Positions 1-9,349 of a stretch of 64,000 nucleotides of DNA are shown here, one piece after another. Under the pieces are notes generated by a model. That model made no database searches. It had not been told where the DNA came from and saw only the letters and a program-made list of their open reading frames with translations. The DNA lies in the NCBI RefSeq assembly GCF_021474405.1, contig NZ_JAKEIO010000018.1:1-64000 (forward strand). The letters run 5' to 3'. Within the stretch, counting starts at the first letter, position 1; each line of letters starts with the position of its first letter. The position numbers were made by a program, and so were the translations under genes. The stretch is from [Streptosporangium] indianense. GTDB lineage: Bacteria; Actinomycetota; Actinomycetes; Streptomycetales; Streptomycetaceae.

Positions 1-10
1 GCGGTGCCCT

Positions 11-38
11 GTGAACCCGTGCCCCGTGAACCCGTGCC
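11..38. repeat. short direct repeat, two 13-bp copies
   Basis: The 13-bp word GTGAACCCGTGCC occurs at 11-23 and again at 26-38, a 15-bp period, immediately upstream of the HisN-type gene. A partial copy may lie at the very start of the window. It could be a regulatory direct repeat or chance slippage; the window edge hides the rest of the region. Confidence 0.5.
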
Positions 39-58
39 GTGCGAAGCCGGTTCGTTGC

Positions 59-859
59 ATGCCCGACTACCTCGACGACCTGCGTCTCGCCCACGTCCTC
101 GCCGACGCCGCCGACGCCGCGACGACGGACCGGTTCAAGGCTCTCGACCTCAAGGTCGAGACCAAACCGGACATGACTCCGGTGAGCGAGGCGGACAAGG
201 CCGCAGAGGAACTCATCCGCGGCCAGCTCCAGCGTGCCCGCCCCAGAGACGCGATCCTGGGCGAGGAGTACGGCGTCGAGGGCACCGGCCCCCGCCGCTG
301 GGTGATCGACCCGATCGACGGCACCAAGAACTACGTGCGGGGCGTGCCCGTGTGGGCCACGCTCATCTCACTGATGGAGGCCGGTGAGGGCGGCTTCCAG
401 CCCGTCGTCGGGGTCGTCTCCGCACCCGCCCTCGGTCGGCGCTGGTGGGCGGCGAAGGGCCACGGCGCGTTCTCCGGCCGCAGCCTCACCAAGGCGACCC
501 GGCTGCAGGTCTCCCGCGTCTCCAAGCTCTCCGACGCGTCGTTGGCGTACTCCTCGCTCAGCGGCTGGGAGGAGCAGGGGCGGCTGGACGGCTTCCTGGA
601 CCTGACCCGCGAGGTGTGGCGGACGCGCGCGTACGGCGACTTCTGGCCGTACATGATGGTCGCGGAGGGCTCCGTCGACATGTGCGCCGAGCCGGAGCTG
701 TCCCTGTGGGACATGGCCGCCCCCGCCATCGTCGTCACCGAGGCGGGCGGCACCTTCACCGGCCTCGACGCCCGCCCGGGCCCCCACAGCGGCAACGCGG
801 CGGCATCGAACGGCCTGCTGCACGATGAGCTGCTGGGATACCTCAACCAGCGCTACTGA
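59..859 (+). CDS. hisN: histidinol-phosphatase / inositol monophosphatase family protein
   Basis: A 266-residue member of the Mg-dependent inositol monophosphatase family. In actinobacteria the HisN subgroup dephosphorylates L-histidinol phosphate in histidine biosynthesis. The metal-site motifs are present in order: the acidic GEEYG segment near residue 75, DPIDGTKNY near 90, and [10 protein letters not shown] near 218. The reading frame is open back to position 11, but the ATG at 59 gives a start (MPDYLDDL) typical of this group and the length expected for HisN; upstream codons fall in a short direct repeat. It sits alone, followed by a 129-bp gap and a CBS-domain gene. The substrate could be another sugar or inositol phosphate, since motifs alone do not separate subfamilies. 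Confidence 0.85.
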   Translation: MPDYLDDLRLAHVLADAADAATTDRFKALDLKVETKPDMTPVSEADKAAEELIRGQLQRARPRDAILGEEYGVEGTGPRRWVIDPIDGTKNYVRGVPVWATLISLMEAGEGGFQPVVGVVSAPALGRRWWAAKGHGAFSGRSLTKATRLQVSRVSKLSDASLAYSSLSGWEEQGRLDGFLDLTREVWRTRAYGDFWPYMMVAEGSVDMCAEPELSLWDMAAPAIVVTEAGGTFTGLDARPGPHSGNAAASNGLLHDELLGYLNQRY

Positions 860-932
860 GCCCCCCGTTGTTACCGAGCGCCCCCTTGTTGACCCTCCCT
901 TTACCTGCCACCCTGAGAGTCCCCCCACTTGT

Positions 933-947
933 GAATTTGTGAAATTC
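933..947. promoter_or_regulatory. candidate operator upstream of the CBS-domain gene
   Basis: A perfect inverted repeat, GAATTT-GTG-AAATTC, lies about 40 bp upstream of the CBS gene start, in an AT-rich patch that stands out from the surrounding GC-rich DNA. The right-hand half also makes a TTTGTGAA direct repeat with the preceding bases. A regulator-binding site is a reasonable guess; the regulator is unknown. Confidence 0.4.
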
Positions 948-988
948 CGAACGAACGGCGGGGAGACTCCCAGGAGGTGGCTCCATCC

Positions 989-1381
989 ATGCTCGTCCGT
1001 GACGCCATGAGCACTGTCGTCCTCACGATCGGCCCGACCCACACCCTGCGCCAGGCCGCGGCGCTGATGTCCGCGCGCAAGGTCGGTGCGGCGGTGGTCC
1101 ACGACCCCGACGCCGGCGGCATCGGCATCCTCACCGAACGCGACATCCTCAACTCCGTGGGTCTGGGCCAGGACCCGGACACGGAACGCGCCCACGCCCA
1201 CACCACCAACAACGTCGTGTTCGCCACTCCCGCCTGGACACTGGAGGAGGCGGCGGCCGCCATGGCACACGGCGGCTTCCGGCACCTCATCGTGCTGGAC
1301 GGCGGCGAACCCGCGGGCATCGTCTCGGTCCGCGACATCATCCGCTGCTGGGCCCCTGCACGCCAGCAGGTCCCGGCCTGA
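989..1381 (+). CDS. tandem CBS-domain protein
   Basis: A 130-residue protein made almost entirely of two CBS repeats. The first runs through DAMSTVVLTIGPTHTLRQAA to GILTERDIL (about residues 4-55), the second from VVFATPAWTLEEAAAAM to GIVSVRDIIR (about 72-123). Paired CBS repeats form a Bateman module that binds adenosyl nucleotides such as AMP, ATP or SAM. The GTG at 977 overlaps an AGGAGG at 972-977, so the ATG at 989, 11 bases beyond that Shine-Dalgarno sequence, is the better start. No catalytic or DNA-binding domain is attached, so it probably acts as a free nucleotide-sensing module. Downstream it converges with catalase across a shared terminator. Confidence 0.85.
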   Translation: MLVRDAMSTVVLTIGPTHTLRQAAALMSARKVGAAVVHDPDAGGIGILTERDILNSVGLGQDPDTERAHAHTTNNVVFATPAWTLEEAAAAMAHGGFRHLIVLDGGEPAGIVSVRDIIRCWAPARQQVPA

Positions 1382-1387
1382 CGACAG

Positions 1388-1423
1388 GGACGGGCCGGGC
1401 CCCGAGAAGGGCCCGGCCCGTCC
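1388..1423. terminator. bidirectional stem-loop terminator between CBS gene and catalase
   Basis: A perfect 15-bp inverted repeat (arms 1388-1402 and 1409-1423, loop CGAGAA) sits between the two convergent genes. There is no T-run, as is common for Streptomyces terminators, so it can serve both strands. Confidence 0.8.
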
Positions 1424-1451
1424 GCTACCGCAAGCGGTCCAGCGCTGGAGT

Positions 1452-2903
1452 TCAGCCGCGCAGGGCCTGGACCGCGACCTCCAGCCGCTTGCCGTAGTCT
1501 CCGTCGGCCCGACGGAAGTTGTCGATCGCCCGCTCGACGATGTCGTCGCGCGAGACCTTGGCGAGGAAGCCCGCCAGGTTGGCGATCAGGCGCTCCTTCT
1601 CGTCCTCGCCCATCAGCCGGTAGAGGTTGCCCGCCTGCACGAAGTCGTCGTCCTCGGCGTGGACCGGCGCCGGGTGGTTGCCCGTCGCGCCGTTCACGGC
1701 CGTGGCGGACCACAGCGGACGGTCCGTCTGGTGCGGGCCGCCGAAGCTGTTCGGCTCGTAGTTCTTCGCCCCCTGGTGCCGGCCGTCGTAGAGGTAGCCG
1801 TCTCGGGAGTTGGTGCGCGCCACGGTGGCGTGCGGGCGGTTCACCGGCAGGTGGTCGGCGTTGATGCCGACGCGGTAGCGGTGGGCGTCGCCGTAGGCGA
1901 AGAGGCGGCCCTGGAGCATCTTGTCCGGGGACGGGCCGATGCCCGGCACGAAGTGGGCGGGGCTGAAGATCGACTGCTCGACCTCGGCGAAGACGTTCTG
2001 CGGGTTGCGGTTGAGCTCCAGCCGGCCGATCTCGATCACCGGGTAGTCCGCGTGCGGCCAGACCTTGGTCAGGTCGAACGGGTTGAAGCGGTACGTCGCC
2101 GCCTCGGCCACCGGCATGATCTGCACACCGACGGTCCAGCTCGGGTACTCGCCGCGCTCGATGGCCTGGCGCAGGTCACGCTGGTGGGAGTCGGGGTCCT
2201 CACCCGCGAGCCGGGCGGCCTCGGCACTGGTCAGGTTCTTGATGCCCTGGTCGGTCTTGAAGTGGTACTTCACCCAGAAGGCCTCACCGGCCGCGTTGCT
2301 CCACTGGAAGGTGTGCGAGCCGAAGCCGTCCATGTGGCGGTACGAGGCGGGAATGCCCCGGTCGCCGAACAGCCAGGTCACCTGATGCGTGGACTCGGGC
2401 GACAGACTCCAGAAGTCCCAGACGTTGTCCGCCTCCGTCGAGCCGGTGTAGGGGTCGCGCTTCTGGGTGTGGATGAAGTCCGGGAACTTGATGGCGTCCT
2501 TGATGAAGAACACCGGAGTGTTGTTGCCGACGAGGTCGTAGTTGCCCTCCTCGGTGTAGAACTTCAGCGCGAAGCCGCGCGGGTCGCGGACAGCGTCCGC
2601 CGCGCCCAGGTTGCCGGCCACCGTCGAGAAGCGCAGGAACACCTCGGTCTGCTTGCCGGCCTCGGAGAGGAACGCGGCACGCGTGTACGGGGTGACGTCG
2701 GCGGTCACCGTGAAGGTGCCGTAGGCCCCCGCGCCGCGGGCGTGCACCACGCGCTCCGGGATGCGCTCACGGTTGAAGTGGGCCAGCTTCTCCAGCAGCA
2801 GCTGGTCCTGGACGAGCACCGGGCCGCCGACGCCCGCGGTCTCGCTGTTCTGGTTGTCGGCGACCGGAGCACCGGCCTCCGTCGTAAGCGGTCCCTGCGT
2901 CAC
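1452..2903 (-). CDS. katA: monofunctional haem catalase
   Basis: A 483-residue clade-3 small-subunit catalase that disproportionates hydrogen peroxide to water and oxygen. The catalytic His lies in RVVHARG (His54), the distal Asn in VGNNTPVFF (about residues 127-128), and the haem-ligand Tyr in [12 protein letters not shown] near residue 340. The frame is open farther upstream, but the GTG at 2903 has an AGGAGG six bases ahead and gives the MTQGPLTTE start usual for Streptomyces catalases. It is divergent from a Fur-family gene, the arrangement of the S. coelicolor catR-catA pair, and its promoter spacer contains a matching palindrome. Peroxide induction through CatR is therefore the likely control. 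The symbol catA could equally be used. Confidence 0.95.
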   Translation of the reverse strand: MTQGPLTTEAGAPVADNQNSETAGVGGPVLVQDQLLLEKLAHFNRERIPERVVHARGAGAYGTFTVTADVTPYTRAAFLSEAGKQTEVFLRFSTVAGNLGAADAVRDPRGFALKFYTEEGNYDLVGNNTPVFFIKDAIKFPDFIHTQKRDPYTGSTEADNVWDFWSLSPESTHQVTWLFGDRGIPASYRHMDGFGSHTFQWSNAAGEAFWVKYHFKTDQGIKNLTSAEAARLAGEDPDSHQRDLRQAIERGEYPSWTVGVQIMPVAEAATYRFNPFDLTKVWPHADYPVIEIGRLELNRNPQNVFAEVEQSIFSPAHFVPGIGPSPDKMLQGRLFAYGDAHRYRVGINADHLPVNRPHATVARTNSRDGYLYDGRHQGAKNYEPNSFGGPHQTDRPLWSATAVNGATGNHPAPVHAEDDDFVQAGNLYRLMGEDEKERLIANLAGFLAKVSRDDIVERAIDNFRRADGDYGKRLEVAVQALRG

Positions 2904-2959
2904 GTGCGCCTCCTGCACCATTCCTGACCAGTCCTGTCCACTGACCAAAGCCGACCTCG

Positions 2960-2987
2960 ATCCTACAATAGACAATGTCTAAAGCAA
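2960..2987 (-). promoter_or_regulatory. catalase promoter with embedded CatR/Fur-type operator
   Basis: On the minus strand, TTGCTT (2987-2982) and TAGGAT (2965-2960) are spaced by 16 bp and fit a vegetative promoter for catalase. The perfect palindrome TAGAC-ATT-GTCTA (2969-2981) occupies the spacer between them. A peroxide-sensing Fur-family repressor bound there would block polymerase and could also affect the divergent catR gene. Confidence 0.75.
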
Positions 2988-3048
2988 GTAGCCCTCTAAA
3001 CTCACACCTGTTCGGGACCTGGTCTCCTTTGCTGTTAGGCTGGTGGCC

Positions 3049-3465
3049 ATGAGCGACCTTCTGGAACGGCTGCGCGGACGCGGATGGCGGATGACCGCGC
3101 AGCGACGTGTCGTGGCTGAGGTCCTCGACGGCGAACACGTCCATCTGACGGCCGACGAGGTCCACGCCCGGGCCGTCGCCAAGCTGCCCGAGATCTCCCG
3201 GGCGACCGTCTACAACACGCTGGGCGAGCTCGTGACCCTCGGCGAGGTGCTCGAGGTCTCCACGGACCAGCGCGCCAAGCGGTATGACCCGAACGCCCAC
3301 CAGCCGCACCACCACCTGGTCTGTGCGCAGTGCGGCGCGATCCGGGACGTCCACCCGACCGGCAATCCGCTGGCGGACCTCCCCGACACCGAACGCTTCG
3401 GCTTCACGGTCTCGGACGTCGAGGTGACGTACCGCGGCGTCTGCCCGAACTGCGCGGCCGCCTAG
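3049..3465 (+). CDS. catR: CatR-like peroxide-responsive Fur-family repressor
   Basis: A 138-residue Fur/PerR family regulator. The winged helix covers about residues 1-75, with the recognition helix in SRATVYNTLGEL (50-61). The dimerisation domain carries a His-rich metal site (His84, His87-89) and two Cys pairs, C92-x2-C95 and C132-x2-C135, that form the structural zinc site. Its divergence from catalase and the palindrome between them indicate that it represses the catalase gene and is inactivated by peroxide through metal-catalysed oxidation. Two starts are possible, GTG 3043 or ATG 3049. No good Shine-Dalgarno is visible, and a TTAGGC -10-like box at 3035-3040 suggests leaderless or near-leaderless translation. 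A zinc- or nickel-sensing role (Zur/Nur) is less likely given the catalase partner. Confidence 0.9.
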   Translation: MSDLLERLRGRGWRMTAQRRVVAEVLDGEHVHLTADEVHARAVAKLPEISRATVYNTLGELVTLGEVLEVSTDQRAKRYDPNAHQPHHHLVCAQCGAIRDVHPTGNPLADLPDTERFGFTVSDVEVTYRGVCPNCAAA

Positions 3466-3485
3466 CCCTCCCGCACGGAACGCAC

Positions 3486-3519
3486 GAGAGCCCCGGCACC
3501 GATGGGTGCCGGGGCTCTC
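3486..3519 (+). terminator. stem-loop terminator after catR
   Basis: Perfect 15-bp arms at 3486-3500 and 3505-3519 enclose a GATG loop, 21 bases after the catR stop codon. Confidence 0.85.
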
Positions 3520-3560
3520 TGCTGCCGAACCGCAGGGGCGCACACTGGCGCCCTATACAC

Positions 3561-3594
3561 CGAGGGCCGGAACCCTTTCGGATTCCGGCCCTCG
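3561..3594 (-). terminator. stem-loop terminator after tRNA-fMet copy 1
   Basis: Inverted 12-bp arms at 3561-3572 and 3583-3594 lie just beyond the 3' end of the minus-strand tRNA gene, with a short T-rich loop on the plus strand. It ends the tRNA transcript and may back up the catR terminator. Confidence 0.75.
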
Positions 3595-3602
3595 GCCTTC
3601 AG

Positions 3603-3676
3603 TAGCGGGGACAGGATTTGAACCTGCGACCTCTGGGTTATGAGCCCAGCGAGCTACCGAGCTGCTCCACCCCGCG
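3603..3676 (-). tRNA. tRNA-fMet (CAU), copy 1
   Basis: A 74-nt cloverleaf on the minus strand with a CAU anticodon. Two initiator hallmarks are visible: the 1:72 pair is a C-U mismatch instead of a Watson-Crick pair, and the anticodon stem holds three consecutive G-C pairs (GGG/CCC). The TTCAAAT T-loop is present. The CCA end is not encoded. It is identical over its full length to the gene at 6104-6177. Confidence 0.95.
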
Positions 3677-3688
3677 TCGGTGAATGCA

Positions 3689-3718
3689 ACGTTACGTCAC
3701 CGCAGAGGACGGATGCAA
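3689..3718 (-). promoter_or_regulatory. promoter of tRNA-fMet copy 1
   Basis: On the minus strand, TTGCAT (3718-3713) and TAACGT (3694-3689) are separated by 18 bp and lie just upstream of the tRNA 5' end. The rest of the gap, 3719-4045, is very GC-rich; I see no gene or clear structure in it. Confidence 0.55.
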
Positions 3719-4045
3719 ATCCATTCCCCGCCGCTCCCCCCGGGGCCGCCTCCCGCACCCCTGCCGGGGTCAGCTCCGGCGCCCATACGCGGGGCTCCCC
3801 TGGAACCCCACCCAGGCTCCGCCCCCCGTCCGGGACGGCTCCTTCGCCGCCGCCCGGCCCGGCTCCCGCGCCGCCGCGAGGACGCCGAGCGCGCCCGCGC
3901 CGAGGCGGACGAGGCCCCGGCGGCAGGCCGAGGCGGATCCACCCCCGACTGCAGTCCGCGGCAGGCGAACCCCCTGTGGTGGCCGGCGGCGGACAGGGCC
4001 GGCCGGTGCCCTGGCCGTCCTGCGGCCCTCCCCGGCGGCAGGACC

Positions 4046-5869
4046 TCACGCGGACAGCTCCTGCCGCAGCGCGTCCCTCAGGCGCTCCGCCCTCTCGGCG
4101 ACGGACGCCGGCCCCATCGACATGGCCCGGTCGGCCCAGCGCTGTCCCTCCGCCAGCTCGCCCCGACGCGCGTAGAACAGGGCCAGCCGCAACGCCGCCC
4201 GCCCGTGACCGGCGTCGGCGGCGCGCGTCCACCACACCGCCGCCTCGGGCTCGCTCCCTTCCCTGGCCAGCAGCAGCCCGAGGTTGAACGCGCCGTTGCG
4301 GGACCCGGCCTCGGCGGCCTCCCGGTACCACCGCGCCGCCTCGACGACATCGCCGCGGGCCGCCGCCAGCATGCCGACCCGCACCTGCGCGCGCCGGTGC
4401 CCCCGGGACGCCGCCCGCTCGTACCACTCCTCGCACTCGCTCCGCCGGTGCACCGGCTCCCCGAGCTCGTGCGCGGGCTCCGGCGGGCGCCGCGCGTCGA
4501 GCACGGTCGCCAGCCGGTACGCGGCCTCGGCGCTCCCGCCCCCGGCCGCGCACCGCAGGTGCCGCTCGGCCTCCTGCTCGTCGCCGTCGCGCAGTCGCGC
4601 CATGCCGACCTGGAGCGCCGCCTCGGTGTGCCCCGCGGCGGCGGCACGCTCGTACCAGCCCAGCGCGGCCTGCTCCTCGCCCCGCCCGGCGTGCAGGATG
4701 CCGAGGTTGAAGGCGGCGTCGACGCTCCCGGCCTCGGCGGCCTTGGAGAACCACGGCTCCGCGCCGGTCTCGTCGCCAGCCCGCAGCAGCAGGATCGCCA
4801 GCGCGTTCGCGGCCTCGCGGTGCCCGGCGTAGGCCGCGCGCCGGTACCACTGCTCGGCCTGCGGGGTGCGTCCCTGCTCGGCGCAGAGCAGACCGAGGTT
4901 GTACGCGCCGTTCACGTCTCCCGCGTCCATGGCGGCCCGGTACCAGCGCTCGGCGGTCTGGGTCTCGCCCCGCTCGGCGTGCAGCGCCCCCAGCGCGTTC
5001 GCCGCGTTGCCGTCGCCGTCCTGGGCGGCCCGCAGCCACCACACGGCGGCGTTCTCGGTGTCGCCCGCGTCGCGCAGCAGGAAACCGAGCGCGCACGCGG
5101 CACGGGCCTCGCCGTCCTTGGCGGACGTGAGGTACCAGCGTCCGGCCTCCTTGAGCTCGCCCCGCCTCTCCAGGATCGTCCCGAGGTGCAGTGCGGCCCG
5201 CCGGTGGCCGCGTGCGGCGGCCTGCCGGTACCACTGCTCGGCCTCCTCGGGCGCCTGGACACCGTTGTCGCCGTCGGCCTCCCGCGCCGCCTTCCGGTCC
5301 AGCGCCCGCGCCAGCCGGTACGCCGCCTCCCGGTGGCCGCGTTCGGCCGCGGTCCGCATCCACCGCTCGGCCGCGGCGTCACCGCGGTGCTCCAGCAGAT
5401 CGGCGAGCGCGTAGGCGCCCAGCGTGTGGCCCTGTTCGGCGGACTGGCGCAGCCAGTACTCGGCGGCGGGCTCGTCGCCCCGCTCGCGGTGGTGCCGCCC
5501 GAGGGCGTGCGCGGCCGCCGTGGACCCGGCGACGGCGGCGATCCGCCACCAGCCGGCGGCCTCGTCGGCGTACCCCCGCTGATGCAGGAGGACTCCCAGG
5601 TTGTTGGCGGCCGCCCGGTCACCCGCGGCGGTGGCGGCACGCAGATGAGGCTCGGCACCGTCGAGGTCACCGCGGCGCAGCAACATGGCCCCGAGGACAC
5701 TCATCGCCTCGACGTCGCCGGCCTCGGCGGCCAGCCGCTGACGCAGCTCTTCGGCCGCCTCGTCGGCGATCTCCCCGGTCTCGTCCGGGGTCTCGGTGTC
5801 CTCCCGGCTGGAAGGCTGCACAAAACGCCCTGTCTCGAACAGAGTTGCCTTGTCCCCCATAACGTCCAT
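4046..5869 (-). CDS. Sel1/TPR-like tandem-repeat protein
   Basis: A 607-residue protein made, after an acidic 45-residue N-terminus, of roughly 15 tandem helix-turn-helix repeats of about 36 residues. Each has the pattern (A)A.xLG.LLxxxGDxxxAExWYRxAAxAGH, seen for example as YNLGLLCAEQGRTPQAEQWY. Such Sel1/TPR solenoids act as protein-protein scaffolds. There is no signal peptide, membrane segment or catalytic domain, so it is predicted to be cytosolic. The ATG at 5869 has a GGTGG upstream; ATG 5860 is an alternative. It is monocistronic and lies between two identical initiator tRNA genes on the same strand. Its partner and function are unknown. The repeats make many long false open frames on the other strand. 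Confidence 0.85.
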   Translation of the reverse strand: MDVMGDKATLFETGRFVQPSSREDTETPDETGEIADEAAEELRQRLAAEAGDVEAMSVLGAMLLRRGDLDGAEPHLRAATAAGDRAAANNLGVLLHQRGYADEAAGWWRIAAVAGSTAAAHALGRHHRERGDEPAAEYWLRQSAEQGHTLGAYALADLLEHRGDAAAERWMRTAAERGHREAAYRLARALDRKAAREADGDNGVQAPEEAEQWYRQAAARGHRRAALHLGTILERRGELKEAGRWYLTSAKDGEARAACALGFLLRDAGDTENAAVWWLRAAQDGDGNAANALGALHAERGETQTAERWYRAAMDAGDVNGAYNLGLLCAEQGRTPQAEQWYRRAAYAGHREAANALAILLLRAGDETGAEPWFSKAAEAGSVDAAFNLGILHAGRGEEQAALGWYERAAAAGHTEAALQVGMARLRDGDEQEAERHLRCAAGGGSAEAAYRLATVLDARRPPEPAHELGEPVHRRSECEEWYERAASRGHRRAQVRVGMLAAARGDVVEAARWYREAAEAGSRNGAFNLGLLLAREGSEPEAAVWWTRAADAGHGRAALRLALFYARRGELAEGQRWADRAMSMGPASVAERAERLRDALRQELSA

Positions 5870-6033
5870 CGTCGCACCACCTGCAACCTGGGTACACCTG
5901 GTATACCGCAGCCAGTGAGGTCACTTCAGCGTTTTGTCGACATGCCCACAGAGAGACAAGTCAAACACAGATCGGCCAACTCCCCCCGGCGGCGCGGCCG
6001 TCGGCGGCGCCAGCACATGCGTTCACACATCAC

Positions 6034-6068
6034 GAAGGCCCGGATTCCTTTGTGGAATCCGGGCCTTC
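6034..6068 (-). terminator. stem-loop terminator after tRNA-fMet copy 2
   Basis: Perfect 15-bp arms at 6034-6048 and 6054-6068 with a 5-base loop lie just beyond the tRNA 3' end on the minus strand. It differs in sequence from the hairpin after copy 1, so the duplication does not include the terminator. Confidence 0.85.
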
Positions 6069-6103
6069 GGTGTCGCTCCATCACTCGGACATCGCGACTT
6101 CAG

Positions 6104-6177
6104 TAGCGGGGACAGGATTTGAACCTGCGACCTCTGGGTTATGAGCCCAGCGAGCTACCGAGCTGCTCCACCCCGCG
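6104..6177 (-). tRNA. tRNA-fMet (CAU), copy 2
   Basis: Identical to the gene at 3603-3676, including the C1-U72 mismatch, the three G-C pairs in the anticodon stem and the absence of an encoded CCA end. Identity extends only about five bases past the 3' end (CTTCAG on the plus strand) and stops at the 5' end, so flanks and promoters differ. Confidence 0.95.
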
Positions 6178-6234
6178 CCGTTGTGTTCACAACCGTATCA
6201 CGGCGCGGGACGGGCATCTGACCAGGCCAGGGCC

Positions 6235-9186
6235 CTAGCTGCTCGGCTTCGGGCTCGGACTGCCGCTGGCGCCGCTGCTCGGCTTGCCGCCGGGCTTGCT
6301 CTCGCCGCCCCCGGCACCGCCCGACCGGCTCGCCTCGGACTGCGCGTCCTCGGCCCGCCGCAGGGCGTCCTCAAGGTCCTTCTGCGCCTTGCCGTACGCC
6401 TCCCAGTCGTTCTTCTTCAGGGCCTCCTGGCCCGCGTCGAACGCCTTCTGGGCGTCCTCCAGGGCCTGTTGGACCGTCGGGTTGTCGGACGCCGGCGGCG
6501 GCTGGGTCGTGTCGCCCTCGTCCGGTGGCTCGGTGGTCGGGCCGTCCGCTCCGAAGACCTTGTTCAGGGCCTCGTCGAGGGTGTTCTCGAACGCCGTCTG
6601 GCCTCCGTAGGTGACCAGCACCTTGCGCAGCAGCGGGTACTTCAGCCCGCCACCGCGGACGTAGACCGGCTCCACGTACAGCAGTCCGCCGTCGAGCGGC
6701 ACCGTGAGCAGGTTGCCGTACTCGACTTCGGAGTCGCCGCCTCTCAGGAGCCTGATGGATTCGGCGATGTCCTCTTGCGAGTTGAACTGGCTCTGAACCT
6801 GCTTGGGGCCGTTGACCGTGGTGTTGGTCGGCAGTTTCAGGATTCTGATCTTGCCGTAGTCGCCGGTGCCCGCCTCGGCGTCGACCGCCATGAACGCACT
6901 GAGGTTGTCACGTCCGTTGGGCGTGAACGTCGTCGTCAGCGAGAACGCCTGCGCCTGCTGGTCGGGCATCTTCATGCTCAGGTAGTACGGCGGCACCGCG
7001 CTGCCCGACCGGTTCGTCGGGTCGTCCGGCACCTGCCACACCTCGCTGCCGCTGAGGAACGTCGTCGCGTCCTTCACGTGGTAGCGCGTGAGCAGCTCCC
7101 GCTGGACCTTGAACAGGTCCTGCGGGTAGCGCAGATGGTCCATCAGGTCCTTGGAGATGTCGCTCTTGGGCTCGACCGTGTCCGGGAAGGCCTTCATCCA
7201 GGTCTTCAGGACCGGGTCCTTGGTGTCCCACTGGTAGAGCTTGACCTCGCCGGAGTAGGCGTCGACGGTCGCCTTCACCGAGTTCCGGATGTAGTTGACC
7301 TGGTTCTGCTGGGCCACCACCGCGCGGTTGTCGTTGGTGGCGGTCAGCGAGTCGGCCGTGGTGTCACCGAGCGTCGTACGCGAGGAGTACGGGTAGCCGT
7401 TCGTCGTCGTGTACGCGTCGACGATCCACTGGATGCGGCCGTTGACCACCGCCGGGTAGGCGTCGCCGTCGATGGTCAGCCAGGGGGCGACCGCCTCGAC
7501 GCGCTCCTTGGGCGTCCGGTTGTACAGGATCCGCGAACCGTCGCCGATGGCACCGGAGTACAGGATCTGCGGCTCGCCGAACGCCACCGCGTACGCGGCC
7601 CGGTTGACCGGGTTGGAGAGATCGACCCCGCTGTCGCCCTTGTAGCTGGTGGTCTTCTCGCCGTTGTCGTCGGAGTAGTCGATCTCCTTCTGGGGACCGC
7701 CGACGATCGAGTACGTGGTGGTCTTCTCGCCGTAGTAGACCCGCTGCTCGTACGTGCCGAGGTCGCCCTTGGACGGCAGGTCGGACTCCGTGAAGTTCGG
7801 CCGGCCCTGGGCGTCGGCGCTGGTGCCCTCGGCGGCGACCACTCCGTATCCGTGGGTGTAACGGAAGTGGTTGTTGATCCAGTTCTTCTTCGGGATGCCC
7901 GCGAGGTTGATTTCACGCAGGCCGAGGACCGTGTCCTGGTCCTTGCCCTTCTTGGGGTAGCGGTCGACGTCCAGGTTGGTCGGGAACGCGTAGTAGTTCC
8001 TGATCTGCTGGAGCTGCTGGAACGTCGGCGAGACGATGTTCGGGTCCATGATCCGGATGCTCGCCGTGGCGGGGACGTCGTCGCGCAGCGTGGTCTTGTC
8101 CTCGGTCTTGCTCGTGCCCGAGTAGTCCGTGACCTTGGTGCCGTCGATGCCGTACGCCTGGCGCGTGGCCTCGAGGTTCTTCTCGACGTACGGCGCTTCC
8201 TTGGCCTGCTCGTTCGGCTGGACCTGGAACTTCTGCACGATCGCCGGGTACAACCCGCCGATGAGGATCGCGGAGAGCACCATCAGGCCGAAGCCGATCA
8301 CGGGCAGCTGCCAGGTGCGCCGCCAGATGGTGGCGAAGAACAGCAGCGCGCAGATGACGGCGATGCAGAACAGGATCGTCTTGGCCGGCAGGTAGGCATT
8401 GGCGTCGACGTACCTCAGGCCCGTCCAGTTGTCGGTCGCCCTGAAGTCACTGGACTTCACCGCCAGTCCGTACCGGTCGAGCCAGTAGGCGACGGCCTTG
8501 AGAGCGACGAAGATGCCGATGAGCACCGACAGGTGCCCGGTGGCCGCGGCGGTGGCGCGGGCGCCGGGGCTCGTGACGCGCAGCCCGCCGTACAGGTAGT
8601 GCGTGAGCGCGGCGGCGATCACGGACAGGATCGCCGCGGCGAAGCCGAAGCCGAGCAGGAACCGGTACCAGGGCAGGTCGAAGGCGTAGAAGGAGACGTC
8701 CAGCTTGAACTGGGGGTCCTTCTCGCCGAAGGGCACGCCGTTGACCCACATCAGCCACGTCCGCCACTGCCCGGAGGCGGAGGCGCCGGCGATCAGGCCC
8801 ACGAGGGCGGTGATCCCGAGCAGCAGCCACTTCTTGTAGGGCGCGATGCCCATCCGATAGCGGTCGAGGTTCTGCTGCTCCATCGACATGGCGCTCAGCG
8901 GCGGCCGCAGCCGGTGCGCCAGCCAGATGTTGAAGCCGACGGCGAGGGCCATGAGCAGGCCGAAGACGAAGAAGAGCCCGATCTTGGTCCACAGGGTGGT
9001 GGTGAAGACCGAGGAGTAGTTCACCGAGCGGTACCAGAGCCAGTCCGTCCAGAAGCCCGCGAACATGGTGAACGCCATGCCGAGAACGGCCAGGACGCCC
9101 AGCGTCATGAGCAGGGTCCGGACACGCCGGGACGGGCGGCCCACTCTCATCCGCGGCCCTGTCGGGCCTCCGCCGCGGTCCGGCAT
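6235..9186 (-). CDS. UPF0182 family membrane protein
   Basis: A large (about 983-residue) membrane protein of the actinobacterial UPF0182 family, whose biochemical role is unknown. About seven hydrophobic helices fall within the first 330 residues, including [20 protein letters not shown] and [18 protein letters not shown] long extracytoplasmic region with Tyr- and Thr-rich segments follows (about 340-880). The end is a charged helical stretch rich in Glu, Ala and Lys and a Gly/Ser/Pro tail. The frame opens at GTG 9207, but the seven codons between it and ATG 9186 include TTG and GCT, unlike the rest of the gene, so the ATG is preferred. Neither start has a clear Shine-Dalgarno. It is divergent from the PPA1309-family gene. 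Confidence 0.9.
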   Translation of the reverse strand: MPDRGGGPTGPRMRVGRPSRRVRTLLMTLGVLAVLGMAFTMFAGFWTDWLWYRSVNYSSVFTTTLWTKIGLFFVFGLLMALAVGFNIWLAHRLRPPLSAMSMEQQNLDRYRMGIAPYKKWLLLGITALVGLIAGASASGQWRTWLMWVNGVPFGEKDPQFKLDVSFYAFDLPWYRFLLGFGFAAAILSVIAAALTHYLYGGLRVTSPGARATAAATGHLSVLIGIFVALKAVAYWLDRYGLAVKSSDFRATDNWTGLRYVDANAYLPAKTILFCIAVICALLFFATIWRRTWQLPVIGFGLMVLSAILIGGLYPAIVQKFQVQPNEQAKEAPYVEKNLEATRQAYGIDGTKVTDYSGTSKTEDKTTLRDDVPATASIRIMDPNIVSPTFQQLQQIRNYYAFPTNLDVDRYPKKGKDQDTVLGLREINLAGIPKKNWINNHFRYTHGYGVVAAEGTSADAQGRPNFTESDLPSKGDLGTYEQRVYYGEKTTTYSIVGGPQKEIDYSDDNGEKTTSYKGDSGVDLSNPVNRAAYAVAFGEPQILYSGAIGDGSRILYNRTPKERVEAVAPWLTIDGDAYPAVVNGRIQWIVDAYTTTNGYPYSSRTTLGDTTADSLTATNDNRAVVAQQNQVNYIRNSVKATVDAYSGEVKLYQWDTKDPVLKTWMKAFPDTVEPKSDISKDLMDHLRYPQDLFKVQRELLTRYHVKDATTFLSGSEVWQVPDDPTNRSGSAVPPYYLSMKMPDQQAQAFSLTTTFTPNGRDNLSAFMAVDAEAGTGDYGKIRILKLPTNTTVNGPKQVQSQFNSQEDIAESIRLLRGGDSEVEYGNLLTVPLDGGLLYVEPVYVRGGGLKYPLLRKVLVTYGGQTAFENTLDEALNKVFGADGPTTEPPDEGDTTQPPPASDNPTVQQALEDAQKAFDAGQEALKKNDWEAYGKAQKDLEDALRRAEDAQSEASRSGGAGGGESKPGGKPSSGASGSPSPKPSS

Positions 9187-9349
9187 CTGGAAAGCCAAGG
9201 TGCGCACCTCGAAGTTCGCTGTTGATTCGTCAGGCCCGCGTCTTCACGGACCGTGCGTGGCCCCCCTGATCGTGGGCCCCCACCTATGCAACTTACTCAC
9301 CGTTTACTCGGTTCCCGATTCCGGCCGGGAACGAGGCAGGATTGTGACC

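Noticed and set aside
3680..6106. An 808-residue plus-strand open frame over the Sel1 gene
   Set aside because: It crosses a tRNA-flanked gap and mirrors the Sel1 repeats; the minus strand has the real repeat pattern.
6181..9225. A 1014-residue open frame on the plus strand opposite the UPF0182 gene
   Set aside because: It is an antisense shadow of a GC-rich gene: Val/Arg/Asp-rich sequence with no motif, while the minus strand encodes a coherent membrane protein.
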